Counted from the first letter of the stretch, positions 20,149-32,487 are shown. The stretch is 64,000 bases of DNA from Calonectria ilicicola (GCA_020809705.1 CP085830.1:930001-994000), one strand, 5' to 3'. Numbers and translations are program-made. The notes: generated by a model from the sequence alone, not told the origin.

Positions 20149-21888
20149 ATGGCCTCCGACTCGGAAGTCCTCAATGCCTCGCGCAGGCCCCTACTCTCGC
20201 GCGACGACGACGAATACGACGACGATGTCGACTCGACGACCACGGCCGAGCTGCCCGCGCGCACCTTTACTCGCAATCTGGGCGCCATTGAGGCCTTCGG
20301 TATCGTCATCAGCATCGTCATAGGCAGCGGCGTCTTCACGTCGCCCGGGTCCATCGACACCAACGTCCCGTCCCCCGGAATCGCCCTGGTCGTCTGGCTC
20401 GTCGGCGGCATCCTGGCCTGGACCGGCGCCAGCACCTTTGCCGAGCTCGGTACAGCCATTGAGGGTGAAGGTGAGTTGCGTTCCCGCCAGAAGGTGGCCC
20501 GTCCGTAGTTTGTCTGGTCCTTTTTCCCTTTTACAGGGGGCGTGCAGCCTTACCTATGCCACATCTTTGGCGACGTCTACGGGTTCCTGGCCGCCTGGAC
20601 ATGGATCGTCGCCATCATGCCGGCCACCCTGGCCATCCTCAGCATCGTCTTTGTCGAGAGCGCCTTCTCGGCTGCCGGCGTCACGGATGAGGCCGGCGCC
20701 GCGTCCCACAAGCTGCTTTCCATCCTTGTCCTCGTCGTGATTAGCGTCGCCAACTCCATTAGCACAAAGGCGAGCACCCGGCTCAACAGCTTTTTTGTGG
20801 TGCTCAAGTTTGTAAGCATCGCCGCTGTCGTGGTCGCCGCACTGGCCGTCGTCGGCATTCAAGTATCACAACCGGACCGCAACATCGGCGGACGCGATTG
20901 GTACACAACGCCGTGGTTCAACTACCGCAAGAGCCACAACCCGGACGGCACCGAGACGGACTGGACACAGCTGAGCCAATGGGACATTTTTGGCCATTAC
21001 TCTGCGGCGCTGTACGGGGCCCTGTGGGCATACTCCGGCTGGGATAAGGTGAGTGTTCCCGATTGAGTTGCTGGTGGATGGTCTATTAATCTGGGTACTT
21101 TAATTCCAGGCCATTTACGTCTCTGCGGAGCTGTCGGAGCCTGCTAGACAGCTGCCCCTGGCCATCAACACCTCCATCCCTACCGCCATAATTTGTTTCC
21201 TGGCCGCCAACGCCGCATACTACATTCTCCTGCCGTGGGACGTAGTCTCTACTACCGACAGCGTCGCTGTGGTAAGCATTCCCACTGACCCTTGTCATGA
21301 CTGCGCAACATCTGACAAACCTCCCACACATAGACTGCTATCACGCGACTTTTGGGCCAAGGGTTTGGCATCGTAGCTGCTATATTGATTTGTTTCGTCG
21401 TAGCCGGATCTCTTCTTGGCAATGGCTTTGTCGCTAGTCGCATGACGGTAGCTGCGGCGAACAGAGCTTGGATCCCCCAGGTTTTCACCATCATCGGCAA
21501 GTTTGGCACCAAGCCAAAGCCAGACGATGAAGACGACGCTAGCGATGAAGCTTCCGATGCGCCTGTCAACGCTATCGCCTTATCCACTGTCCTCTCCGCC
21601 ATCTATATTGTTTTCGGCAACTTCCGTGCTTTAATCACCCTGAATGGTCTTGGAGAGTACTCGTTCTTCTTCATTACCGTTTTGGGCGCTGCCATTTTGC
21701 GATACAGGGAGCCTGACCTGAAGCGACCGTTCAAGCCGTGGATTCTCAACCACATCGTTTTCCTTTTGGTCAGCGGCTTCGTTGTTATCCGAGGTGCAGT
21801 CTTTGCCCCCGCCCAAGCTGTTGTCATCATCGGCCTTTGGTTGCTTGGGCTCTTTTTCTACTACTTGCGCCAGCGCGAGATTATCTAA
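20149..21888 (+). CDS. LAT/APC-family amino-acid permease
   Basis: Four exons: 20149-20470, 20537-21048, 21110-21271, 21334-21888, giving 516 aa. The start is the ATG in GAGACCATGGCC; the frame is open upstream without a better ATG. The N-terminal tail is acidic (SRDDDEYDDDVDST). It is followed by about 12 membrane segments with APC signatures: IEAFGIVISIVIGSGVFTSP in TM1, GGVQPYL in TM3 and the ALWAYSGWDK motif near TM6. It resembles the methionine/LAT type of permease (MUP1/MUP3-like) and should import amino acids across the plasma membrane. The exact substrate is not readable. Intron sizes of 61-66 nt are typical. Confidence 0.9.
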
Positions 21889-22862
21889 ACATGGGGAGAA
21901 ACACGGTATAGAGTTGGATGTCTTCGCAGCACAGGGACGCAGGGGTGGCACCTGTAGGAAGAACAGTACACTGTCGATCAAGGCGAATCGTTAGCCTTGC
22001 GTTGACTAGTAGGGAACATCCTGCGTCCTCTCTAGGGTGAGTTTGGTCAAATGTTTGGGATGAGAGACATGAGGTGAATGTGGTCCAAGACGGATGTTTT
22101 CTTTGAAGCTAATTTAAATGGGATTATGCGCCAAGGAATGCCAGGTGCATGCATAGATGTGATGGGGGGGAACTAGTCTTTGATTGCGTAGTTAGATCGT
22201 TCTATAGAAGTATAGAAGGTTTCAAGTTTGTCACTCCACGTTTCGTTAATTGAGGGCTCTTGACGTACGTATGTCTTCATCAACTCAACACAGGGTAGCC
22301 CAAAGTGTGATGCGCTTGGTCCCCTTGCCAAGCAAATCCCCAAACCACCACCTCGTGGAACAGCCCAGCTAGCACGGACCATTCTTGTTTTATGGTCAGC
22401 CTCGCCTTCGCCGATTTTAGTCTCAACGTTTATTGTATATCCGAATCGGGGCAATGCTAGGATTGTCCTGAGAATGTATGCAATGATCGTGTCGAATGGT
22501 TTGGACCTTTTTATCCAACTGGCGCAATAAAATGTGTAAAACAATAAAGAATCAGTAAATAATACTAGTGATAAATAAACAGAGGGCTAGATTGTGAAAT
22601 CTTTTTACTCTTTGTTACTAGAATAAAGAATCGGTCCATTCATGAGGCAACTGAGCGACAAATTTAAGCAAACTCCCAACTTGGACGGCCTACCCTATAT
22701 AGGTCATGGCTCGAACAAGCGTATGTCTATAGAGTAAAATCATAGAGAAAAGACCCTTTATTGATTATGTGATGCTGCCACAAGACTCTGCGTAAACAGC
22801 TCGAGTATCACACTGGCAAGAATGACAATCGGGTAGGAGATGTATATGCCGACGCTTCTATA
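21889..22862. other. Intergenic region
   Basis: This holds the 3' ends of the permease and the convergent F-box gene. A 123-codon minus-strand ORF at 22173-22544 has a mildly protein-like middle (ASWAVPRGGGLGICLARG) but no family motif, so I do not call it. Confidence 0.45.
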
Positions 22863-24342
22863 TTAAGACCAATACTCGAATTGTGCTTGCTGTAGCGAAA
22901 CATGATCCATCACAGGTGGCAAATCCAACATCATAATAGCTCCCCCACGACAGTTAATCATGCCGTAGCCATTCAACAGCTGGGTCTCGACTCGTAATTC
23001 AGTTCCAGCATACTCATGTACCACCGATTCCCAAGCTTGTGGAATGCCATCGCCCAACTCGAAATTCCATGTTCCTTTCAAGTAATGGAGCTGTCTTGTT
23101 TAGAATATCTGAAAGCGCATATGTTACCCTTGCTGCTGTTCCATATCACCATCGCCTCAAGTCTTGGCATTGATAGTGCTGCTTTACCAGCGTCTTGTAA
23201 TATGCGAGAGATTGCCTTGGCATCTTTCTGGGGATCCATTAACCGCGAGGTCAGAACTAGCCACCGTAAATGATTCCATCTCCATTGCGGTTGGAATGCC
23301 TCGAAGAAGTGTTGGGCGTCAATCATGAAGGAGGCGAAAAGCTGCTCAAGCTCGAGGCTTCTCGCTGTAAACGCTGCACCGAGTTCTGGAGTAGTAACTC
23401 GGATTGTATCTGGCCCTGGAAACCAGGGCTCCCATCGTCGGTCCTGTAACATCTTGATATAGAAATCATTCCAATCTTCAAATACGGTTAGCCTTTTGAG
23501 ATGTCTCGGTAGATGCTTGCTGACTAAATTCTGGTAGTCTGTAACATTGTCAGTAACCGAAAAGGATCCATGCGTGATAAATATAGCAAAATACCAATGT
23601 CCCAATCACGTTGGGTATTCTTGTCGCATAACTGCCACGGTTCATAAACGACCTCCTCCAACTGTGGAAGTTTTGCCCATAGTTGCCCCAAAGTAGTGGG
23701 TGCCCATTGATGGCGACATTGTCGGCGAAGAACGAATCTTGTGACTGCCTTTACTTGGGGGAGCTTTTGACGGAATTTTATTGTGATGTCCCCGAAAAGT
23801 CGTCTTATAGCATTATCATGTATGGAAATATTGTCTCCGTATCTCCACCCATGGCGCGTATCGTCGATTTCGGTAAAATTAAATTCTGGTGGGTCTTTCT
23901 CACCGGGAGCACCGAAGTAGCAACTCTTGAACCAATGTTCTCGGTCGCTGGGCGAGTACGCGTTCAGTTCCAGCGTCAACCCTTGAGTTGCCGGTTCCCA
24001 TGTGCTCAAGATAGAAAAGAGTCTCGAAATTCCCGCCCTAATGATCCTGTTATTTGAAGCCGTCCATGTACTTGACTCTGAGGTTTTGCAGGAACGGCAG
24101 GTGTATCGTCTGAGTTCGATGTTGAGCCAGACATGTCGAACTAGTTCGTGTCGTCGTTCTGTCAGCTGCTCGAAATCGTCAAGACAGGATTGGTCCAACT
24201 TGAGCCGATGGAAGGTTTTTTTCTCGACAAAAATCTGCCATTCTCTGGAGACAGCGGCGTAGGGGGCCAGGTGACTGTGATGTTCAAGGAGCTCCAAAAT
24301 CATCATGCGGATTTCCGCAGGCAGAAAAAGCCAGTGCAGCAT
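22863..24342 (-). pseudogene. F-box protein with DUF6546-type region, probable frameshift
   Basis: The gene starts at ATG 24342 with an F-box-like N-terminus (LPAEIRMMILELLEHHSHLA, then AAVSREW). Exon 1 is 24342-23595. An intron at 23594-23539 leads to exon 2 from 23538. The body (TWEPATQGLTLELNAYSPSD) is the pattern I recall for DUF6546. F-box proteins recruit targets to SCF ubiquitin ligases. At about 23083 the frame reads SSIT and a stop (TGA 23080-23078), while the usual C-terminus (KGTWNFELGDG) continues one frame over to 22863. The family motif ITWxGTW suggests one lost G. No usable intron fixes this. The gene is either a recent pseudogene, a truncated protein of 402 residues, or carries an assembly error. 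Confidence 0.7.
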
Positions 24343-24705
24343 GATTGCGACCTTGTCAGCTTTGGAATCTTTAGGACGAGTCGAATGAATGGGGCGGTCG
24401 CGCGTATGTTTTGAATAACTACGAATTGGTTTGATGGATAAATAGAAATGAATTTTTTTTTTTATCTGTGTATCGATTGGGCAAAGTTTACACGCACAGA
24501 TACTAAAAAAGGTGGCAAGATTTGCATCTCAAGGTTTTGGATTCTTGGGAACCCAAGTTGTCTATCTTTCCACTCTCACTTGGGCTTTGCGCACGGGCCA
24601 CATTTTCAGATTTTCGATCGCTGGTTTGTTTTGAACCAAGCTTATCTCACCTTGAGCACCTTGTTGTCTAGATTCTAAAGTGCTTCCCTTTCGCTTGACG
24701 AACAA
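24343..24705. promoter_or_regulatory. Divergent promoter region, F-box / Tse2-like gene 1
   Basis: The 363 bp between the two divergent starts hold a T-run near 24452 and pyrimidine-rich stretches near 24550-24590. There is no other gene. Confidence 0.4.
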
Positions 24706-25476
24706 ATGGCTCACCTAATGGCTCAAGCTATCTCGAGGTTTCCTCAGAGGACTAGATCATCCACCTCGGCTCCCTTCCGACGAGCTTTTTCTGTCAAGGC
24801 CATATATTCCTCATTTCCCGCTACTCTTCTGCACTACAGCCCGCGGCCGCACTCATACCTTGTGGGCCAAAATCACTATAGCGGAGAGTCTGAAACTGCA
24901 TGCGATCATGCGGTAACAGTGGAAAAGGATGGCCTGGTGTATCCAGCCGTGAAACAGCCATCATGTACGTTCAATATGCTTTTTAGTCTTGAGGTTCACA
25001 AACACTCAACATCACTATTAGTATCAAATGGGGCAGTAATGTATCCGAATACATTCATGATGCAAGAATTCATTCGCATGTGGTTTGACATGAACCTTGA
25101 TCGCGAAGAGAGCGGGTTGAAAGTAGAGACTCCATACGTCTACACCATTCCAAAGGGTAAATTTATTCACTGTATCTGTACTCCAAGCGACCGTTGACGA
25201 ATAAAAACCAGGAACTCCAATCCCAAGCCATTTCATCCTCATAAATGAGTACATTGCCAAATTCTCTCTTCAGCCAGCCCATGGCATCCCACTGACAGGT
25301 AAAAATGTCTATTCAAAGATGAAGCTCGCGCTAACCTGATTTCAGAACTGAATAATGCGTTGGATGAATTCTATGACAAGCATGCAATCAAGGAAGAGGC
25401 CGGTAATTGGATTGAATCACACCCGTACCAGGATGCCCTCGATGATGATGCCGATGCGACGTGGATGGCAAAGTGA
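24706..25476 (+). CDS. Tse2-like ADP-ribosyltransferase toxin-domain protein, copy 1
   Basis: Four exons: 24706-24964, 25022-25156, 25212-25298, 25346-25476 (203 aa). All introns are phase 1; branch points such as CTCAAC and CTAAC support them. Family marks are FPATL after a basic N-terminal stretch, DGLVYPA, NGAVMYPN, the VYTIPKG block and FSLQPAH, in the order I know from the fungal branch of the Tse2 ADP-ribosyltransferase family. Bacterial Tse2 is a type VI secretion toxin; fungal relatives are mostly uncharacterised. The Ser/Arg-rich N-terminus could be a mitochondrial or other targeting peptide; there is no clear secretion signal. A paralogue lies at 29527-30201 beyond the HET gene. No immunity-type partner is recognisable. 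Confidence 0.75.
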
Positions 25477-26878
25477 GACCATGGTCATACCCCTGAATAG
25501 TTAATTTTCAAAAGTTCCGATTGATTGGGGATCGTCAACTTTGAAATACGATGTGGTGGCATCATGGAAATTGGAGTGATTCATAGTTTGCAATCCCATG
25601 TACAATGGTTCTCTTGACTGGCATTATTGATGATCTCGCAAAATTAGTAACACCGCCCCATTTGCATCTGGGAGAAACATTTGCTGCCTAGTGAGGACAT
25701 TTCGATCCCGAGTTCGTGTTCTACATTGCTTGGCGCAGTGCGGAATTGAGAAATCAGTGGGCCCGAGATATTACGGGGTCGAGATGGAGTTAGTGACCCC
25801 AGTAAACTCTCGTCCCTAACGTTTCTCCACTTGCTTTTCGATTGTTGACCCTTTCATCACGGATGGGTCGCGCAGTTTTCCATCGACTAGCTTATTTGCT
25901 TCAAGTAGAAATGGTAATCTGAAGGACAGTCTGGAAATTTATCATTAATATTTGCCCAGGCGGATCTTCTGGGGTTGGGGAAGCGATGGGCTAAAAATGG
26001 CATACTGACGGGATTTTTGCTATGTCAATCCTCTGACGTATCGTAGAGGGCGAGGCTTCCATGGTAATGTATAGTGCGTCTCGTGGTTAGTTATGAAGTG
26101 TAGGTAGTATAGCAATTAAAATTTGAAGAGTGGATGCGAATGTGCGATCATGGTCAATGTCTCAAATAGGCGATCAATGAATTAATGATCAACATGAAAT
26201 ATGGCTGCCTTGCATTTACAGCCACAGGCAACGCATCAGTGATGACGTTTGCGGCGCACCACCGGAATGCACGTAAGATTCGGGGCGACCTTTCGATTGC
26301 ACAAAACAGCCGTGCTTGCAATCTTGCCTTATTAGAAGCTCGTTAGTCTAGCATCTGAAATTTTCAAGTGGCATGAACATGTTGAACAGGTTTTTTTGCA
26401 GCTATACGCTCAGCGCTAAATTGACACGTTTGCTTAGAAAAGCGTGGTGGCGTTCGCTCCTCTACTTTTATTTGGGGGCCAAAACATCGTAGCCTGAGGC
26501 TAGGCACCAGCTGATCCATTGCTTTCCTCGACTACTTGGCTCACCCCGCTCTCAAAAACGGGCTTCGCACTTGAATTTCATGAAATTTCAATACAAATGG
26601 ACCTGGAATGAGCACGTCCTTTAACCTCAATGGTCCCGGTGCGGGCGGACCCCGTGAGAGACTGCGGGTTTGCTTCCCTCAGCCTTTATCAATTGCGCTG
26701 AGTGCAAGTTATCATCATAGCCGTAAGACTAAGGAGAAAATCTGACTAGCGCCAGCAGGCATCGAAATTCCAAGAAAATAAGCCTGAAAACGAAAGCTCG
26801 CCAGTTTCAACTCTTCCAGACAAGTCGATACCCGTCTCGTGCGTGAGGGATAATGGCACACGAGTCGATTTACACCGC
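25477..26878. other. Intergenic region upstream of the HET gene
   Basis: No ORF with coding character was found in 1.4 kb. The region is presumably the 3' flank of Tse2-like gene 1 plus the promoter of the HET gene. Confidence 0.5.
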
Positions 26879-29225
26879 ATGATTGGACACAAACGAGAGA
26901 TACACGGTGGTGATAATGAGTTCAAAGAGGGCCCTCAGACTCCGCTATCAGTAAAACTACCAACTCCGCCACCTCTACCTTCCCCGGAAGCCCCTAGAGA
27001 TTGCACTACTCTGAAACACACTAGGATGAGAGCATCAGAGTTGTTACAGGACCTCCAAAGAAATGAGGTTCTCCCATATCTCATCCATGAAGGGAGAGAA
27101 GGTATGGGCTAAGAATACCAACATGTCACCGCGATCTCCAACAACTAACAAAAGTTGACCCTTAGATGAGTTTTGCAAAGTGTATGATACCCAGACAGGC
27201 TTTTACGACCAAGGATATGATGTTGTGGCCTGTATCTTTATATTGAGAATGTGGCTAGAAGATTGTTGGAATAACCATACCGAGTGTCGCTATCTCAAGA
27301 GCTTGAACTCCGAATTGCCACAACGACTGATTGACCTGGGAGAACCACCTGACCCAAAATGCCCCATAGATCAGTTGAAGCTCCCGCAAGAGATCAAGGT
27401 TGTAGAAACCGATGGCGCACGCGAGTTTCAGTATATTGCAGTGAGCTATAGATGGCCGATGAATCCATGCCCTGACCAACTTTTGATGTCATGGACCAGA
27501 GAAAACTTCTCTCGAGGCTATCAAACTGCAAAACTTGCTCCAATGCATCGCGATGCGTTCACTGTGGCACAAATGATGGGAATTCGATATGTTTGGATTG
27601 ATGCATTGGTGAGTTTCTTCACTTGTTTAAGCTGTCGATGATTTTACTAAACCAATGGTTCCAAGTGTATCATGCAGGATGTTGAGGGAGATTGGTATAC
27701 CGAGGCTTCAAAAATGGAATCGGTATACGGCGGGGCCATATTGACACTCGCGTTCGGAGATGGACCAAACTTGGATCGGTTTTGGGACCGGCAATCGGAA
27801 GCATGTCTAAGATATCTCAAGAACGAGAAAGCTCACTCCAACCAAACACAACAGATTTCCTCTTCGTCTCAATCGAGGTATTGCTCAAAGTCGCCTCCGA
27901 TTTATGGCATCGAAAATTGGCATCACTGTTCTCTCCAGATGGCAGCCCAAAGTGCATCGACAAATATTTTTTTAAAGGGAGGCGAAATCCCGACCAGGCA
28001 CAAAAGAAGCCCCGAATCCATTTACTCTTGGCTTGATTCCAATGATAACTTTTCGGCAAGACCCGAAATTGAGATTGATCAACGTGGCTGGACGTTTCAA
28101 GAAAGACTTTTATCAAAAAGGAGCTTCACCCTTACTGCAGAGGGCTTTTTCTGGGATTGTTGCCGGCTGAGCGCGTCCGACATGCGGCCTCTTGGGTTTA
28201 AGGGAGACTTTTCACCCGGGTTTCGAGACTCGGATGAGAGGAAAATAAAAAGACAACTTTTCCACAACAGTATTTCTGACTGCAATATTTCCTACTACGA
28301 ATTATACCTGCTCTGGAGACGTTCCCTTCAGAGTTATACGAAGAGGGAGTTTACCAAACCTGAAGACCGCCTGATGGCTCTCGAGGGGTTGATTCGTCAT
28401 GTTAAAATATCTTTGGAAGATGAATGCATCGCGGGAATATGGGTTTCTGATTCCTTGCGATCCCTGATTTGGTTTTGCAGCACGGGATCGAATGAATATG
28501 TGCCGCCTGAAGAGAAATACCCCGCCTATGCACCTTCGTGGTCCTGGGCATCCGTTTCTTGGCCGATCGAATACCGGCTATACCATCCATTTTCTAGAAT
28601 TGCGGACCACGATATTGAGATTATCACGGACTGTGTCTCGTATGTACACTTCAATGCCACACAGCACGACAGAATCACACCAGATGACCATTCGGGAGTC
28701 ATTAGGCTGGATGGCGTTCTGACACAAATACCGGTCAATGCATTATTACACCAAAGTTGCCAGGTGCTGATAGATCCACGACCATGGGGAGATTTCCCCG
28801 TTTATTCTAGACAAAGAACAGAACCGAAACCAGCGCCTACTCTTTTTGGAAGGAAACCCATCTTTGGAAACAATCTCTTGGTTTCAGGGAAGAATCAAAA
28901 AGGAGAGAATACAATCTTTGCCATGCCGTTGATAAAAGCAGGATACACCAAGAATTTGCAGGCTGAGTATTGTTTAATTCTCGCCCCTGAATCCGGCACT
29001 CAAGATGCTGAATTACCTTTTGGGACCAGGACCATGACGGAAATGCAAGGGCAAGTGTATAGGCGGCTCGGCCTTTTGGTTATTGATGTTGCCTCTATGC
29101 CGTTTTGTCTAAATGATTGGTATACTTGTAAAGACAGCGAATGTGTTATTGATAAGCATGTTGACCCGTCATCCAGAGAGAATCGGAAATGCTTGGGGTC
29201 GAGGAATTCTGTGCATGTCATTTAG
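26879..29225 (+). CDS. HET-domain protein
   Basis: Three exons: 26879-27101, 27166-27608, 27666-29225 (741 aa). The frame is open 12 codons further upstream but only from GTG, so ATG 26879 is chosen. HET signatures are in order: YIAVSYRW (about 164), MGIRYVWIDALCIMQD (about 212, split by intron 2), EASKMESVYGGAILTLAF, and DQRGWTFQERLLS (about 360). The Pro-rich N-terminus (KLPTPPPLPSPEAP) is disordered. HET proteins act in the cytoplasm in vegetative incompatibility and related defence-like cell death; many genomic copies have no known partner. It lies between two Tse2-like genes. Confidence 0.9.
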
Positions 29226-29526
29226 TACATATTACATATTGCACGACTTCAAAGTGATTATGCAGTGTGAATATAAATAAAATAATTTGGAAGCAAGGAA
29301 TATGCGGTCAATATATGCTTCAAGACATGTGATGGTATTCGTTCAGGGCTTCTGGACAAATAGCTTTTATTGAGTGGGTGGTTTCCGGACATTGAGAGAG
29401 AATTCCACCTTGAAGGAAGATGAATTCTAACTTGACATGACACAGTTATCGTACATGATTTACCACACAAATCTATAATAATGGTACAAGCTTTTTTACT
29501 TCTGCCTATGCAGTGAAACAAAGCCA
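29226..29526. other. Convergent 3' spacer, HET gene / Tse2-like gene 2
   Basis: The spacer is 301 bp and AT-rich. It holds two 3' ends and no gene. Confidence 0.5.
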
Positions 29527-30201
29527 TCATTTTATGAAGTGGTTGCTCCAATCCGTAGCTTTGGGGTATGCTCTCCTCCACTGGGCTGCAGTCATTGCCT
29601 TGGCATTTTGCATTAAAAATTGGGTAATTTTATCATCTAGGTCTATTATAGGAATATTAGCTTGAGATTGTGCTTTGGTTTGGGGGAGTACTCACCGTTG
29701 AGGCTCATGGTCTTTGCAGGTTGTAGTGAGTAATGGTCTTGCCGTTCGTGTACGAGAATGAGATCTTCAGGGAGGGGGGTACCTGCAATGAATTAGCCGG
29801 AGGCTATGGCGGAAGTGGTATTGAAAACTAGCCTTCGGGCACTCCGTAAACGATGACGTCGTCACCTTTGTATCTCCAAGATACCAGGCTTTGCTGATAT
29901 TGTGAATTCGGACGCATTGAAGCACCATTTGGCGCTAAGAAAAGCCAGATAATATGAGATAATGAAGTGATATTAGTCCAATTTGTTGCTACTTACCTTG
30001 GTACGTGGATGGGTTGAGCGCCTTGGGTTTCACTATACCGCCTGGGGCGAGAATGTCGTATATCTGTCGTCTAGGAGACTGGGCACGCACTTTTACCTCA
30101 AATCCATTGTTAACTCGAAATAGCTCCTTAGGGAACTTTTTGAAAACGGATATTAAATTTCGTGATGCCATTACTGCGAGTCTCTGCTGACGCATGGTCA
30201 T
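29527..30201 (-). CDS. Tse2-like ADP-ribosyltransferase toxin-domain protein, copy 2
   Basis: Four minus-strand exons: 30201-29997, 29934-29833, 29782-29696, 29636-29527 (167 aa). All introns are phase 1 and exon 3 is 87 nt, exactly as in copy 1. Family marks are FPKELFRVNNG, NGASMRPN, VIVYGVPEG, PLPEDLILVHER and HYSLQPA; these are closer to the canonical fungal Tse2 pattern than copy 1. Intron 2 would use a GC donor (AAG then GCTAGT) and a normal AG acceptor; if the GC site is not spliced the protein stops after exon 2. An in-frame ATG 18 codons upstream (30255) is possible but adds a Lys run. Mono-ADP-ribosylation of a host target is inferred from family only. Confidence 0.7.
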
Positions 30202-31340
30202 TTTTTTTTTTTTTTGCCGCAAAGCTTGACACAGCGAGATCATCAGAATACCCACGTGACCATTTATGCATATGTATGCACAAAATGAGCCCCCACTCGT
30301 TTAGACGCAGTTGATCTTTCGTCGATAATTCAGAAAGCTTTCTTCGGTGAAGTCTATATCAATTAAACTAGACGTGACATTATTGCCATGAAGAATTACA
30401 AGTAGCGTAACACAAAGATGCCCAGCACACAGTTTCAAGCATGCTCTGGTTTTTGAGCCCAAACCATATTGGTGTTTCCCCATCTTGCCCAGTAATTTGC
30501 TTTAGTCGAACCTGAGTATCGGTGATTTCATTACATTCTGGGTAATGATAGCCATGACACGCGTCCATACCACTGCACCGCCTGCATGATCAAATGGTCA
30601 CTGCATTGGATACTCGGAGGAACTTTTGAGATGCAAAATCAAGGGTCAATTCATTGAAAGGACTGCTCAATTCTCAAAAGCTCTGCACTAGTTCCAAGTA
30701 TACAAGAATAGCAGTTCCGCTTAATAAGCGTATGGAACGAGCTTCTTCGAAGGGTTAAGGAATTAGCCAATAAATGCAATTGCGGCCCGGTTGCAACACC
30801 ATATTGTGGACCGAGGTTTTCGGAACGGGAAGTGGAGGTCCGTGTTGAGCGGTCAATCAGCCAATCCTGGCTCTGCCAAGTAATCAAGATAATGACTGAA
30901 AGGCTATTTGAGCTCTTTCGGTTCCGAAGCATTCATTTCATGGCCGAAAGTGGAGAATGCATTGACCAAACTCTATAAGCCTGAATCCACGTATTTCGAT
31001 CCCGGTAGGGCTAGAGTGGCAATTGTCGTATACTCTCTCACATCTGAATTCGGGCTAATTTTAAGCGAATAGCTAGATTTGCCCAGCCACCTCTCATGCC
31101 TTGGGTTGCAACAAACTGGCTAGGTTAGTCGTGCAAAGAAAAGGTCGAGATTCACTCGGAATCCTGCCGAATACACTGGAAAGGCCGAGTAAAATGGTAT
31201 TTTAAGCAGGGTGTTTGTTACCTTGGGTGTATGCGTAGAGAGATGGGTTGTGCCGGGTATGACAAATTTGGGCCAAGATAATATACCCCTATGGGCCATT
31301 GAATATTCTAGGAAATAGATCTGGACCCTGCCAAGAGGTT
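30202..31340. other. Intergenic region
   Basis: Short ORFs only, with no motifs. The region includes the promoter of Tse2-like gene 2 (left side, minus strand) and the 3' flank of the CDF gene. Confidence 0.5.
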
Positions 31341-32487
31341 TCACTCGACGGCAAATCCCTCACGTCTAGGATTAACTGCATCCCCTTTTGAGATGAATCT
31401 AACGTGTACCACTTTGATGCCGCTCAGCCGCCTTCCCACATGATGCCCTATCTCTTCTTCGATTTCACGCACGTAACTAATCGACCACGAATCAGGCACT
31501 GCCATCTCCACACCAATTGTGTAGCACGGACCTGATCTGAATCCACCGACGTAATGCAGCTCAGCTTCGTGGTTGATACGCGTCATCATCATGACGTTGT
31601 GGACTTCCAACTGGATTTCTTGTTTCATGTCGTCGTCGATGCTCCCGCCCACAATCTCAAATACAGCAGTGACGGAAATCTTTGTACCTGCGTGGATCAC
31701 CATCAAGGAAATCAAGAGACCGCCCACTAAGTCCATCCAATCAACCTTTTCAACCATGTTGGCTCCTATAATCGAAAGTAGAGCTACTATAGCCGTCAGA
31801 CTATCCGCTCGGTGGTGTATTGCGTTCGACTCGAGGACTGGCGATTGTTGCTCGCGTGCTACATTCATCGCTGTATTGGAGAAAGCTTTAGCCTGAGATA
31901 GAAGATTGCTGATTGCCAAACTTACTCGCATAATACAGCCACTCTTTGCTAGCTATGGTGGCCAAAGCTATCCAAGTGGCATGAATGCCAGGGACCGATA
32001 CAGCAGAACCACTGTGTCCTTGAAAGACATGATGGGTTAAGCTTAGAATAGTCTCCCATCCCATATAGAGTCCACCCGCCAAAAGGATGATCGAGACCCC
32101 AAGACTACCTAGACTTTCTACCCTGCCGAAGCCGAGGGGGAACTGTTTGGTTGGTTGCTTCGAGCTCCAGTGTACGGTTGCAAGAGTCAAAAGATCAGAT
32201 GCAAGGTCAGTAACACTATGCCAGGCATCGGCTACCAACGAACTGGAGTTGAAATGCCAGCCGCCAACAAACTTCGCCATGGCCATGACCATGTTCAAGG
32301 CCAACCCAATATTTGTTATGCGAACACCGGGATCGGCAATATGATCATGAGTTCCATAGGGTTGAGTGTGGTGTCGATTGTCGCTCTCGTGGAATCTAGG
32401 ATTACTACATGTGTCAAAGCTGTACTGAGAGTGTACCGAGTAAGCAGAGTCTCGACTCTCATCTCGTTTCGTATGAATAAATTCCAT
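31341..32487 (-). CDS. Cation diffusion facilitator (CDF) metal transporter, MMT-like
   Basis: Two exons, 32487-31926 and 31870-31341, give 363 aa. The longer frame upstream opens only with TTG, so ATG 32487 is chosen. The soluble N-terminus is His/Asp-rich. TM2 carries the metal site DAWHSVTD, and TM5 carries the second HxxxD site in NAIHHRADS, both intact. A CDF-type cytosolic C-terminal domain follows (EVHNVMMMTRINHEAELHYV). CDF proteins exchange divalent metal for protons; the resemblance is to the mitochondrial MMT group, so Fe or Mn export across an organelle membrane is the best guess. I see no clear mitochondrial presequence, and a further 5' exon cannot be excluded. Confidence 0.85.

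Noticed and set aside
22173..22544. 123-codon minus-strand ORF after the permease
   Set aside because: It is only mildly protein-like and has no family motif or splice support, so chance is likely.
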